Shown one piece after another: positions 47,481-58,600 of a stretch of DNA of 64,000 nucleotides. Below the pieces are notes generated by a model. That model saw nothing but the letters and a program-made list of their open reading frames with translations. It made no database searches and had not been told where the DNA came from. Both the position numbers and the translations under genes were made by a program. The stretch comes from Ochotona curzoniae. Taxonomy: Eukaryota > Chordata > Mammalia > Lagomorpha > Ochotonidae. Numbering within the stretch: position 1 is the first letter of the stretch; every line of letters begins with the position of its first letter. The stretch covers positions 31,767,501-31,831,500 of the forward strand of contig NW_024465369.1 of assembly GCF_017591425.1 (NCBI RefSeq), in the 5' to 3' direction.

Positions 47481-47779
47481 ATATGCACTTTCACCACAGA
47501 GCAGGATTCTCAGAAACATGATGAACTGTATCTTTAAATTGAAATAAGTGCTTCATTCTGGTAAATCCCAGGTTTTCTCTTCAATGTTATCTTTCTTCCT
47601 ATTATCCATAGGATGGAGGATTTCTTGCTTATCAGTTGTATATGTGACTCTTTCAAAATTAAATTGCATTTTAGTTTAGGGTTTCCATCCCTTCATATGC
47701 CTTGGAAGGACTAAGTCCAGGACCTTTGTGTTGCAGATAAATCATTTGTTTCATCTACAAGTGGGAGGTCACTTTTTCC

Positions 47780-47870
47780 TATTGCCCCCCCCCCAACTCC
47801 GCTGTGTCTAGCCTGCTGTGGCTCATAGTAAGTACTCAATAAGTATTTATTGAGTGAATGGCTGAGGCAA
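47780..47870 (+). mobile_element. Probable L2 or MIR 3' end, sense
   Basis: GGCTCATAGTAAGTACTCAA followed by TAAGTATTTATTGAGTGAAT matches the ends of L2/MIR (GGCACATAGTAGGTGCTCAATAAAT..TTGAATGAATG). A run of ten C lies just before it at 47786-47795. Confidence 0.6.
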
Positions 47871-48429
47871 TTTAAATGTACTGACCTTCTATTTCCAGCC
47901 TTTTGTTTGCCCTATTGAACCCTATTGTCTCAGAACATACTAGAATAACAGATTGCTCTCAGTTTCTTGGGAAAATGTGAATGTTCTGTTCCAGCCATGT
48001 TGTAAGGAGATGTTGTCGTAGCTGCGGGCAGTGTCCTCTGGGGGCCTTTCTTTCATGCAGAGCCTGAAAGCAAAAAACAAAGAAATGATTGCTTTCTGTA
48101 ATTATTTTTGTAGCCCTGTTGCAGAGAGAGTGTGACATGTGTCCCTTCCTTCCCCTTTGCTGCACAAAGGCACCTCCATGGGCCTCATGGATATAGATCA
48201 CAGTATCCCTGCCAAGGATTTGTGTCAATGGATGTGTGAAATCTCCATTCTTCTCCAACAGTCTTGAATTAGGTGGGGATGATGCTGCCTCCTCCTTAAC
48301 CCCACAGTCTTTTATATTGGGTGTGTCCTGGGTATAAGTGGGTCTCTGTGCTTTAAATCTGAGGGGTTCGTTTTAGACCCACCCATTCATTTAAATTCTC
48401 ATCCGACTCTTAAGAATCTTGACACAGGG
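47871..48429. other. Intronic stretch without recognised repeat
   Basis: No gene or repeat can be supported. Confidence 0.35.
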
Positions 48430-48716
48430 TCTCTGGGGTTGTGGTATAGTGAGGTAAGCCACTGTCTGAGACTCTGGTGTTACGTAGACAGCAGTTCTAG
48501 CCATGGCTATTCCACTTGCAGTCCAGTTCCCTGCTAATAAGCCTGAAAAGGCAGTAGAAAATGGCCCTGAGAGCCTGATCCCCTCTACTTCCTTAGGAGA
48601 CCTGAAAGAAACTCCCAGCTCCTGGCTTTAGCCTGACCCAGTGCTGGCTGTTGTGGTCATTTGGCCAGTTAACCAACAGATGAAGCTTGCTTTCTCCCTT
48701 TCTTTGTTTTAAAAAC
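48430..48716 (+). mobile_element. CSINE, old subfamily
   Basis: CTCTGGGGTTGTGGTATAGT, GAGGTAAGCCACTGTCTG, GGCTGTTGTGGTCATTTGGC and CTTGCTTTCTCCCTTTC. The tail is eroded. Confidence 0.87.
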
Positions 48717-48837
48717 TTTTGATTGATAACCCCTTAATTTGATTGAACAACCCCTTCTCACATTCTTGTAGACCTTTCTCATTGGGTCTTCTCACGAATC
48801 TCCTCAACCTTCAAGAAAGACAACACGGAAAGTTAAT

Positions 48838-49142
48838 TGGATGCTAGCCACTGGCATTGTGGTTACCCTGCAGTTCACAGCATCCCTTATTGGAGCACTG
48901 ACTCAAGTCCTGTCTGCTCAGTGTCTAATCCTGTTCCCTGCTAATGTGCCTGGGAAAGCAGCAAAAGACGGCTTAAGTGCTTGGGTCCCTTCCACTTACA
49001 CAAGACACCCAGGTACTTCCTGGTTCCTGGCTTTAGCATGACCCAGTTCTAGTTGTGGCTATTTGGGTAGTGAAATAGAGGGTGGAAGATCTCTTTCCTT
49101 TCTGCCTCTTTGTTTCTCTGTCTTACACTGTCTTTCAAATGA
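48838..49142 (+). mobile_element. CSINE, old subfamily
   Basis: GCCACTGGCATTGTGGTTAC head, TGCCTGGGAAAGCAGCAAAA, GGTTCCTGGCTTTAGCATGA, ACTGTCTTTCAAATGAG tail. Confidence 0.87.
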
Positions 49143-49236
49143 GTTCAGTAATCTTGTTTATAAAAGTGGCAGTCATTACTGAGTAATGTGCGTATTATTT
49201 TGGAAATGCGTAAGGGTAGCATTTGGTACAGTGGTT

Positions 49237-49252
49237 GAGATGCTGCATGGGA
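49237..49252. repeat. Target-site duplication, left copy (CSINE at 49253)
   Basis: GAGATGCTGCATGGGA, 16 bp, is repeated exactly at 49596..49611. Confidence 0.93.
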
Positions 49253-49595
49253 GGTCCGGTGCGGTGGCGCAAGTGGTTAAGGTCCTCGCCTTGCATGCCC
49301 GGGATCCCATATGGGCGCCGGTTCTAATCCCGGCAGCCCCAATTCCCTTCCAGCTCCCTGCCTGTGGCCCAGGAAAGCAGTTGAGGATGGCCCAAATCTT
49401 TGGGACCCTGCACCCGTGTGGGAAACCCAGAAGAGGCTCCTGGATCCTGGCTTCGGATCGGCATAGCATCGGCCGTTGGGCTCACTTGGGGAGTGAATCA
49501 TCGGATGGAAGATCTTCCTCTCTGTCTCTCCTCTCTGTATATCCTCCTTTCCAATAAAAAAATAATAAAAATAAATCTTAAAAAAAAAAAAGGGA
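49253..49595 (+). mobile_element. CSINE, young subfamily, full length, nested
   Basis: The head GGTCCGGTGCGGTGGCGC continues AAGTGGTTAAGG. It has GGTTCTAATCC as B box and tail CCTTTCCAATAAAAAAATAA. The perfect 16-bp duplication is inside an older CSINE. Low divergence makes it one of the most recent insertions here. Confidence 0.95.
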
Positions 49596-49611
49596 GAGAT
49601 GCTGCATGGGA
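49596..49611. repeat. Target-site duplication, right copy (CSINE at 49253)
   Basis: Exact copy of 49237..49252. Confidence 0.93.
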
Positions 49612-49880
49612 CACACAGCAGGGTTTGGGTTAGAGTCCCAGCAGTGCTCCCCATTACAGCCTCCTGCACAGGTGTCTCCTGGGAGAAAGTAGACAATGGC
49701 TGAAGTACTTGGGTCTCTACCATCCATAGGAGAGATACATTGAATTCCTGGCTCCTGCTCAGGTCTGACCCAGCTCTAGCTCTTTTCAGCATTTGAAGAC
49801 TGAACCAGTGAATGGCAGGTTGCTCTCTCAGCCCTCGCCTCTCTCCTCCTTTTAAATAAATTTAAGAAATGAAAGCTTTA

Positions 49881-49897
49881 AAAAAATTAGTCAGGAG
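49881..49897. repeat. Target-site duplication, left copy (CSINE at 49898)
   Basis: AAAAAATTAGTCAGGAG, 17 bp, is repeated exactly at 50223..50239. The target is next to the A-rich tail of the previous SINE. Confidence 0.92.
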
Positions 49898-50222
49898 GGC
49901 CCGGCAGCATGGCCTAGTGGCTAAAGTCCTCACCTTGAACGTGCTGGGATCACATATGGGCGCTGGTTCTAATCCTGACAGCTCCACTTCCCATCCAGTT
50001 CCCTGGTTGTAGCCTGGGAAAAGCAGTCGAGAACGGCCCAAAGCCTTGGGACCCTGCACCCGCGTGGGAGACCTAGAAGAAGTTTCTGGATCCTGGCTTC
50101 GGATTGGTGCAGTACTGGCCGTTGGGCTCACTTGGGGAGTGAATCATCGGATGGAAGATCTTCCTCTCTGTCTCTCCTCCTCTCTGTATATCTGACTTTC
50201 CAATAAATAAATAAATCTTTAA
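49898..50222 (+). mobile_element. CSINE, pika-type GCATGGCCTAGTGGC subfamily, full length
   Basis: The head is GGCCCGGCAGCATGGCCTAG and the B box GGTTCTAATCC. The body has AAGCAGTCGAGAACGGCCC and TTGGGGAGTGAATCATCGG, with tail CTTTCCAATAAATAAATAAA. The perfect duplication and low divergence indicate a recent insertion. Confidence 0.96.
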
Positions 50223-50239
50223 AAAAAATTAGTCAGGAG
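50223..50239. repeat. Target-site duplication, right copy (CSINE at 49898)
   Basis: Exact copy of 49881..49897. Confidence 0.92.
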
Positions 50240-50502
50240 TGTAAAAATAGAGGCCATGCAAAACATGGAAATGAAGGAAATATCCAGATGTACTGTTAGA
50301 CAACAGAGTGAAAGAGCTGAGGTTTGCTTGGAGAGCTCACACCTTCTCTAAAGTCAGAACCTTTTATTTTCAAGGCTAAGCAGGCTAAGCAAAATATATC
50401 TCTGGCTCATTCACCAAGGAGTCAATCCCTTTGTAGACTATTTAGAGCACTGAGTGTGCTCAAACGTGACCGCTTAAGCCACTCACAATTATATTGTAAG
50501 AT

Positions 50503-50795
50503 GGGCATTTGGTGCACTGGTTAAGATGTTAATTGAAATATCCTCATCTCATATCCTAGTGCCTGGGTTTGAGTACTGGCTCTGCTTCTGATCTGAGTTC
50601 GCTGCTAATGGCACACCCTTGGAGACAGAGAGGGATAGCTCAAGTATATGAGTCCCTGCCAAAACACACATATACTCAGATTGAGTTTCAATCTCCTGAC
50701 TTCATCCCAGCCCAGTCCTGATTATTGTAGGCATTTGTGGAATGAGCCAGCAGAAGAGTTCTATCTTTCTGCTTTTCAAAAAATTAAATAAAATC
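50503..50795 (+). mobile_element. CSINE, old subfamily
   Basis: GGGCATTTGGTGCACTGGTT head, GGGTTTGAGTACTGGCTCTG B-box region, GAATGAGCCAGCAGAAGAG and CTTTTCAAAAAATTAAATAA tail. Confidence 0.87.
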
Positions 50796-51004
50796 ATATA
50801 TGCTACCATGGGATGAATCATTTACTCAGAAAAATGCTGCAAAATATGTGAAACTTTAAGTGGTCCATTTAACGATGAATAAGAAAGTTATCTGGGCCTA
50901 GCCTCAGACTTTGAATTAAGATCCTCACAAAATTTAGAGTACTATATATATAGTAAGCCAGCACATATAAACTCCTTATAAATAGTCAAAACTATTACTG
51001 ATGT

Positions 51005-51310
51005 TTCTTTTAAAATATATTTATTTATTTGAAAGGGAGAGTTAAAGAGGGAGATACAGGGAGAAAGATCTTCCATCTACTGGTTGACTGCCCAAATGGC
51101 TGCAATGGCTAAGTAGAAGCCAGGAGCTTCGTCTGGGTCTGCTAAGTGAGTTGCAGGGGCTCAAACACTTGATGTGGTCTTCAGGGCTTTCCCAGGTGCG
51201 TTAACAGGGAGCTGGTTAGGAAATAGAGCAGCTGGTACTTGAACCAGTGCTCATGTAAGATGCTGGTGCTGTAGTCATTAGTGTAACTTGCTGTCCCACA
51301 GCACCATCCC
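51005..51310 (-). mobile_element. CSINE, antisense, old subfamily
   Basis: TTTAAAATATATTTATTTAT, TTGAAAGGGAGAGTTAAAG, GGTGCGTTAACAGGGAGCTG and the head TGCTGTCCCACAGCACC. Confidence 0.9.
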
Positions 51311-51689
51311 CTACTGATAGATCTTTGAGGTGTCAAACTTTGTCTTCTGTCACCACATCTTTGTTGTTCTCATTAAATGTGATGTTCTCACCGCCACTGC
51401 CCTGAGCCTGCCTTACCCTCTGCTCTTATTAATGCACTTATTTTCTCTATGTCAGCTAATTGTTTTTGTTCCCTCAGGGAGATTTTCCTGATGCTGTCAG
51501 GGTAACACCATCTCCTTCGTTTGTGCTGCTTATGCTTCGCGAAGCTGATTACTTGGTTAAGGACTGTCTCAGTTACTACATCGGCATGTGCAAGCCCATC
51601 TTACCATTTTGTCTCCTGATCATGTCAGTGGTTCCCTTTGTTGAATGAATAAGTGAATTTTCTGTATACATATTATGTGTTTATCTCTC
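51311..51689. other. Gap between SINEs without recognised feature
   Basis: An open frame of 62 codons (51460..51648) has no splice context or family resemblance. Confidence 0.35.
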
Positions 51690-51975
51690 AAATAAAATAA
51701 ACACTTTGGAAAATGGAGAGGAAAAGAGATAGGGAAAGACATCTTTCATCTTACTGGTTTGCTTTCCTAATGGCCACAATGGCCATGTCTGAAGCTGGCT
51801 GAAACCAGGAGTCTGAGCTCCATCCAGGTCTCCCACTTGAGAGCTGGCTTCTGCTGCCTTCCCAGATACATTAGCAAGGAACTGGATGGGGAGTGGAGCA
51901 GTCAGTATTCAAACAAGGTCATGTTTGAGATGCCTGCCTTGCACACAGAGGCTTAATGCACTGTACCAGCCTCAA
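51690..51975 (-). mobile_element. CSINE, antisense, old subfamily
   Basis: AAATGGAGAGGAAAAGAGAT, GTTTGCTTTCCTAATGGCC, CATTAGCAAGGAACTGGATG and the head TGCACTGTACCAGCCTC. Confidence 0.85.
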
Positions 51976-52011
51976 TATCACGTTAAATTTTTAAAAATAT
52001 GATGTCAGTGC

Positions 52012-52336
52012 ACTTTTTTTAAAAAAAGATTTATTTATTTTTATTGGAAAGGCAGATATACAGAGAGGAGGAGAGACAAAAAGATCTTCTGTCTGATGAT
52101 TTACTTCCTAAGTGACTGCAACGGCCAGAACTGAGTCAATCTGAAGCCAGGAGCCTCTTCTGGGTCTCCCACATGGGTGCACAGTCCCAAGGCTCTGGGC
52201 TGTCTTCAACTGCTTTCCCAGGTCACAGGCAGGGAGCTGGATGGGAAGCAGGGCCACCAGGATAGAACCAGTGCCCATATGGGATCCTGGTGCGTTCAAG
52301 GTGAGGACTTTAGCTGCTAGGCTGCAGCACTGGGTC
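52012..52336 (-). mobile_element. CSINE, antisense, pika-type
   Basis: AAAAAAAGATTTATTTATTT, TTATTGGAAAGGCAGATATA, AGGGAGCTGGATGGGAAGC, GTGCCCATATGGGATCCTGG and head GGCTGCAGCACTGGG. It is flanked by a weak duplication (GTCAGTGCACTTTTT / ATCAGTATACTTTTT). Confidence 0.93.
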
Positions 52337-52954
52337 CCATCAGTATACTTTTTAAATTGAAATTCATATAGCTTAGAATTATCCATTTTAAATTGAGTAA
52401 TTCAGTGGCATTTAGTACACATACAATATCTGTGACCCTCTACTCTATGTATTTCCAAAACATTTTTCATCACCCTCAAAGGAAACCTAGTATCCTTAAC
52501 TGCCTAGTCCCCCTTCCTTGCTACCTTTACGTCCTGGGCTGTAGCTATCTGCATTCTGTCTCTATGAATGTATGCATCCTAGGTATTTGATATGAATGCT
52601 TTTATGCAATACGTTGCCTTTTGTACCTGGCTTCCTTTCGCAATAGCCAGTACTGTGCCAGAGACCCGACTAGTTGACCCATAAGCACTGTTTCCTAGGG
52701 GCTGCACTGACGGGAAGCTGTAACAGGAGCCACAGCTGCTTGGATGTGGGACATGAGTGTCTTAACCAGTTCATGATGGCTAGGACAACCACTGCTTTAT
52801 TTGCTCATTTTCTCATTTTAAAGTTTAGCCATTTGTCCTCGGTTGTTGACTCACAAAAATTTTCTAAAATATATTCTAAATACTAGATCTTTATCAGAGA
52901 TTTGATTTGCAAATATTTTTCCCGTTCTGTATTTTGTTTGTTTTGTTTTTAGTC

Positions 52955-53160
52955 TTTTCAAAGTATTTACTTGTGTATTTGAATGTCAGAGTTACACAAA
53001 GGAGAGAGAGAGAGAGAATCTAATTGTTCTCTTCCCAAATGGTCACAATAGCTAGGGTTGGGCCAGGCAGAAGCCAGGAGTCAGGAGCTTCTTCCATATC
53101 TCCCACATTAGTAGGAGCCCAATAACTTGGGCCATCTTTCAGATGCTTCCTTTGAAATGG
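52955..53160 (-). mobile_element. CSINE, antisense, truncated, inside L1
   Basis: CTTTTCAAAGTATTTACTTG, GAATGTCAGAGTTACACAAA, GGGTTGGGCCAGGCAGAAGC and TAACTTGGGCCATCTTTC are the 3' two thirds of an antisense CSINE. The head is absent. Confidence 0.85.
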
Positions 53161-53496
53161 AGTTTTGCCATCCAGTTTTTCTTCTATAGCTTTTGCTTTT
53201 AATGTCACATCTAAGAACCCATTTTGAAATCTAAGGTTGCAGAAATTTAACTCCTTTTTTTACTAAAAGTTTTATGGCTTTAGCATTTATATTTAGGTTA
53301 TTGATCAATTTTGAATCAATTTTTATATGGTATGAGGTATGGATCAAATTTTACCTTTTAGTTTCATATATCCAGTTGTCTTAGTGTCATTGGCTAAACA
53401 AATTGTTCTTTCTTTATCAAATGTTCATGGCATCATTGTTGAAAGTCAGGTAGACAGAATTATTTCTGGACTCTCAATTCTGTATTATTGATCTGT

Positions 53497-53542
53497 ACAC
53501 ACATATATATGTATATGTATGTATATATGTATATATATATGT
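53497..53542. repeat. AT/GT-rich microsatellite
   Basis: ACACACATATATATGTATAT followed by further TATG/TATA units. It is a compound dinucleotide repeat in the L1 remnant. Confidence 0.85.
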
Positions 53543-53660
53543 CATATACCCTACTGTAAGGTAAGGAAGTATGGATTTTTTAACTTGTTCTTATTTTAAC
53601 TTGTTCTTATTTTTTTTTTGTCACTAGGTAATATTTTCTTTGTAGCTGGCAGTACCTTTC

Positions 53661-55034
53661 TCCTTTACACACGCTATCCTCTGTCCTCAGTGTCCTCAGA
53701 TGCATTGTTCTTCAGGTGTTCATCATTTCTTTGAGTCACAGTGTTGTCACAGAGTAGTTTAAAGTTACTGTGAGTTCATGATGTGCATACCCTTAAGACT
53801 GGTCTGGGGTAGGGGTGGGGGACTTCCAACACCACTGTCCTTCTATTATCCAAGTAGCTGGTACTCCTAGATAACATTTTAAAATACTCCGTTTATTTAT
53901 CTGTAAGTAATTAGAATTTGAGAATGGCATATATTTCTTAAAATGCTTGGCTTTCAGTAGGGTCTCACTCTGCCTATGTGGCATGCTACTGAGCAAGGAG
54001 ATCCCTGACCAAAAGTGGGTAAATGCTGTCTGAAAACTAGAGAAGGATTCCAACTGAATTGGCAAGGGAATTGCTGCTGATGGCTTACAAACTAGTTCTT
54101 AAACTGGGATCTAAGTTTAAATCAATATGGACAAACCATCAAAGTGAAACCTGCGTGGGAAGGCCTGATAGCAAGGAGTGGCTATTTTGCAATTTGATTG
54201 GGCTTAGGGAGACTTCTCTGAATTATTTTACTTGGCAACTCTGTCAACTACTACACTAACCACATTCTCTGGAGGTTAGAGTTCTGTGGAAATTACTTCC
54301 ATCTGTTGACTAGGGGGGTCATAACTGCTTGCAATTTGGGGGTGTATGTATTTGCCTTTAGTTATTATTTGAGTTCTGATTGCACTTAAAGTTGGTGAAT
54401 TTCTTTGTGCTTTATATGGGTAGGATTTTTTCACCCACATACCTGCAAATATTTCTAAGTTATGTTTAAAGGAGCATTTTCATTTATAATTAATTTTGGA
54501 GTATTACTTTCTTAATAATTATGATTTGTGGAACCTGAATGATTTAATACCTGTTTTGTACAGGAGTAGCAAAAATATTAACATTGCCTTCTCCCGTGTT
54601 TCCAGTAATTGACTTTCCAAATTTGTAGTTCTTTGATTATAACAGGAAGCCAAATGTTGCATAATATTATTTTGTAAATTAAATATAAAATTACTTACTA
54701 TGCTCCTGCATCTTTAGTGCCTATTTTTTTTTTTTTTGCTCTTTCAGAAACATGAATATTTGGACAAGACACCAAAAACATGGCACTGAAGGTGATCTTT
54801 AGCAAGTAATGAGTTGTTCGTATTTTCTCTTTTTCTGCTTTATCTACAAGGTTTTAATGATCTCTAAATTGCCTAAAGGATGTAAAATAGAAAATAGAAT
54901 AAGAATAAATGGTTCTCGGTCAAACCTCAGGAAATCTTAGATCTGCCAGTTATGCCTATGTCCTGTCACCTGAAAATGCTACAGTGTGTTAGGCAAAGGT
55001 CAAAGTGGGCCAGCTGCTGCAGAACAATGTTTGG
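53661..55034. other. Intronic stretch without recognised repeat
   Basis: A poly(T) tract at 54726-54738 is followed by GCTCTTTCAG, a sequence resembling an acceptor. The 48 bases after it encode nothing recognisable, so no exon is called. Confidence 0.4.
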
Positions 55035-55675
55035 AGGGAGGTATTTGGTATAGCAGTTAAGATGCCCTCATCTGGAGCCGGCATTGTGGTATAGAGGGTA
55101 AAGTTGCTGCCGGTGATGTTTGCATCCCATTTGGACATCATTTCTTAATCCATTTCCAATTCAGTTCTCTGTTGATGGCCTGGGAAAAGCATTGGAAGAT
55201 GACTCAAGTGTTTGGCCCTTGCCACTCATGTAGGAGACCCATGTGAAACTCCTGGCCCCTGGCTTCAGTTTGGCCCACTACTGGCCATTGTGGCCATCTT
55301 GGGGGTGAACCAACAGTTAAAAGATGTCACTCTCTTTCTCTCTCTCTCTCCCTGCTTCCCTTTCCTTCCCTTCCTGTCTTTCTGTGACTCTGTCAAAATA
55401 AGTTAGTAAATCTTAAAAAAAAAAAAAAGTAAAAAAATACTGTCATCTCATGTTGGAGTGCCTGATTCATGACCCAGTTTCCTGCTTCTACATGCCTTGG
55501 AGGTCATCGATGATGGCTTCAGGACTTGTATCTCTGCCACCCAAATAGAAGACCCAGAGATAGATCTTGGTCCCTGGCCTCAGTGAGACTGAGCCCTATC
55601 TGTATTTGGAATGTGAACCAACAAATGGAAGATTTCTCTGTCTCTCTGTGTCTGAATTTCAACTAAAATAAAAAC
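55035..55675 (+). mobile_element. Older CSINE split by another CSINE
   Basis: The host head GGTATTTGGTATAGCAGTTA..GATGCCCTCATCT is interrupted at about 55073. It resumes near 55440 (CTGTCATCTCATGTTGGAGT) and ends in GAATTTCAACTAAAATAAAA. Confidence 0.85.
55074..55428 (+). mobile_element. CSINE nested in an older CSINE, old subfamily
   Basis: It runs from head GGAGCCGGCATTGTGGTATA to tail AGTTAGTAAATCTTAAAAAA, with a pyrimidine-rich expansion (CTCTCTCTCTCTCCCTGC and CCTTCCCTTCC) before the tail. The duplication is imperfect (GCCCTCATCT / ACTGTCATCT). Confidence 0.9.
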
Positions 55676-58600
55676 AACTAAAATACTAATAAAAACCAAA
55701 TGGAGCCAGTGGATATTGGGAGGGTGACATCATCTTTGGATCAGAAAAATTGGCAGCATTTCAGAACTATCCAAACCACTTGCACAGAACCCTTGGAATA
55801 TGTACACATTGAAACTCTGGGTTGATATGAAGTGGTGGTTCCTCATCCCTGGGTGCTGGGATATGTGGAATGTCATGAGTGGTTTCCCCCTACCCCAGTA
55901 ACAACAAGGAGAAATAACAAATTTGGAAGCAATGATTTCACCCAATTTTGCCTAAACCTTGATCTTTCCTGCTCTGATCAATTATGTAATCATTATTTAA
56001 AAACAAAATTTAAAAAATTGTTTTAATAATTTTCTTGGGTATTTTCTTGTGTATGAAGCTCATATATAGCTTTGTTAGGATATGTTCCAGGGAGAATAAG
56101 GAATGCTCGTGAAGTTTGAGCAATGTGTGACAGTTCTTAGACCTCAGTGTCTCGATATCTAGATTGTTTGAGGTTGTCTAACTCATTGAACAAGCTGCAC
56201 CTGGAGATATACCCTTGGTGTCTTCATGTGTTTCAATGACCTACCTGTCAGTGACAACTGAGGGAATGAAGTTATAGAGGACATTTAGACTGCACAGCCA
56301 GTGTGTCCTTGTCCACATTCGTGAAGCCCAAGGGAGCTGAACTGCTGGTATATGGGTTGAATGCAAGAGACACAACGAGTCAGCTAAGTTAGGGCTGACT
56401 TGAGGCAGGCTAAGAAGCAAATTGGGTGTATCATTGCCACTTAATGTTAACGTTCTTTCTGGAGGGCTGCCCCAATTATAATTGTCCCCTGCATTCATCA
56501 TGTAGCTTCTGCCTGATCTTTCCAGACCCCACCCACAGATCCACACACTGTGCCCTGGGCATTTCTTGTTTTTTCCTTGTGAATATGTACCTAATGTTGT
56601 ATCCCTATACTCAGACAACTAATCCTTGATAATGGGACAATGAGCTCCATTGGTCTTTGGAATAATATTTTAGAGAACCTCAGAACCCTGTGACTAGATG
56701 AAAACTTGGCATAGATGTCTGGGTAGGAGACACACTTGAAATTGGGTTGTCTGGGCTATTCTCTCTGGCATTTAGCATCAATGAGCCAGTTTTTGTACCT
56801 ATGTGAACTTCACTTTCCTACACCATTAACTGAGGGCATGACCTTTATGACCTTGCCCTTGTAGGAGAGTGGCATGGATGAATTATGTAGTTAGCACGTA
56901 TGGCTTAGTGCCAAGGCAGAAGTTCTCAGAAAGCACAAACCCCTCTCCCCACACTGAGGAAAGGCTTAGGACGGAGTGGACGGGAATCTACAAATCATCT
57001 CATCTAATTTCTTTGTGAAATATACTGCTTCTGTCTGGAAAAGTGATTCCAGATGAAGAGGAAGAAACCTACAGCTAAGTGCTTTGATTTAGAGCTGTGG
57101 GCTGCACTCATTCTAGGGGCCAGACTTGACCCAAGACTCATCTTGCTGCTGTATGAGTCACTGACAGCATCTTTGAACTTGTGCACTCAAAACTCTTCCT
57201 GAAAGGGATCTACTTGGCACAGACATGCAACTAACAGCTGCACACCTGTCAGCAAACTGATCTTTTTAAAAAGCCTCTTTTGAGAATTTGCTGAATCTTT
57301 TTTGTGTTTCCCACTCTCCTGACAGTACTTCTCTTCCTGTCTTCACGCCCACCTCTTGGCCATCCACTTATCCCAGCAGCTGCACAGAAGATTTCTTTCC
57401 AGCTGTCCATCAAAGTCTTCAAAAGCCAGCTTGAATGTAATTGTAATCTATTTTCTACACTTCAATAGCAGTGGGTGAAGTACACATGTAGACACCACAC
57501 ACTCACGCTCTCTCATATACACACACATTGCTCAAAATTACAGGGAGATGGTAGCCAGGGCCGCCTCATGACTCCCATAAAGCTAGCTCTGCATGAATAA
57601 TTACTGCCATTCATTACTGCCCCAGGGAATAAAATAAGGGTCCAAGTGGGTTTTTGGTGAACCAGAAACCTATAAGGAGGACAGAAAGGACTGTTCTCCC
57701 TCCCTTACTGGATCTCCCACCCCAATCACATGTTTGTCATTTCTGTAAAAAACAATTCTGCTGGCCCTTCTCTCAGCTCACATCTTTTGTTATGCCTATC
57801 TAAGATGCAGTGTAGAATGCATGTTGCCACCAAATTCTACCAAGCTTCTCTCCTCCAAAGGCTTCTGTATCCTCAAGCCAGGCCCTGACTTGCCTCTTTT
57901 CTGGTTGAAGGTTAAATAGGCTCAATTTCTTTAAGCGATGCTTGTATTCAACCAACAACTGTCATGAACTCACATCAGAGAATTACATTGTATAAAATAT
58001 ATGCCTCCCTGCCTGTTGTGACCGCTACATGGCAACCATATTGCAGCTGTGTTAGGACAACTATATATTGGCCTATGGAAAGCATTCTCTTGCTTCCTCT
58101 GATTTGCCTTGATTGTACTGCTCTTACTACCTTCCTTAGATCTCTGACTTACTAAAGATAGAAAACATGCTTTAAAAGGAGGAAAATGCACAAAATACAT
58201 ATCCATATCAGCTCTTGGTCCTCAGTTGTAAATGTTTGTAGGCAATGCAGTTAAGTGGTAGTGAATGCATGAATGAATGAGTGTTCAAGTAAGAAACTAT
58301 GTGTTTAAAGCCAAGTATTTTGAGATGTCTTGGGGTCACCAAATCCTAAAGAAAAAATAACAGATGAACTGATAGAATGGAAGGTTTGGAAGCAAAGCAT
58401 CTTGTGCTGGTGCTGAGAGTTCTGGGAGTGAATCTTGCAGGTAGACTACATAAAAGAATACCTCAAGGCTGTGTTACTTGTGTCATTTACTCAGTTTTGT
58501 CCCCACTGTGCTCCTTGAGGGTGGTCCAATTGCAGGAGCTACTGGGTAGTTAAGACCCTGACTAATACTTTTAGGACTATGAAGTTTTGCTTCAGATTAC

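Larger units (their letters stand above)
49205..49865 (+). mobile_element. Older CSINE split by a younger CSINE
   Basis: The host head is AAGGGTAGCATTTGGTACAG and GTGGTTGAGATGCTGCATGG at 49210..49250. It resumes at 49612 with CACACAGCAGGGTTTGGG and runs to a TTTTAAATAAATTTAAG tail. The young SINE sits at 49253..49595. Confidence 0.88.
52345..53660 (-). mobile_element. Ancient L1 (L1M-type) 3' half, antisense, interrupted
   Basis: Plus-strand text matches antisense old L1 in order: AATTCAGTGGCATTTAGTAC, CAAAACATTTTTCATCACCC, TCTGTCTCTATGAATG, TCAGAGATTTGATTTGCAAA, AAGTTTTATGGCTTTAGCAT, TTAGGTTATTGATCAATTTT, TATATCCAGTTGTCTTAGTG and TTATTTCTGGACTCTCAATT. The ORF2-derived part is full of stops. 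A CSINE (52955..53160) is inserted in it. Confidence 0.8.

Noticed and set aside
49277..49792. 171-codon open frame on the minus strand
   Set aside because: It reads through a young CSINE and part of its older host SINE. It has no domain and no splice context.
54726..54795. Possible exon: poly(T), GCTCTTTCAG acceptor, then a 48-base open stretch and AAG|GTGATC
   Set aside because: The peptide does not resemble MYO3B, and the T run explains the acceptor look.
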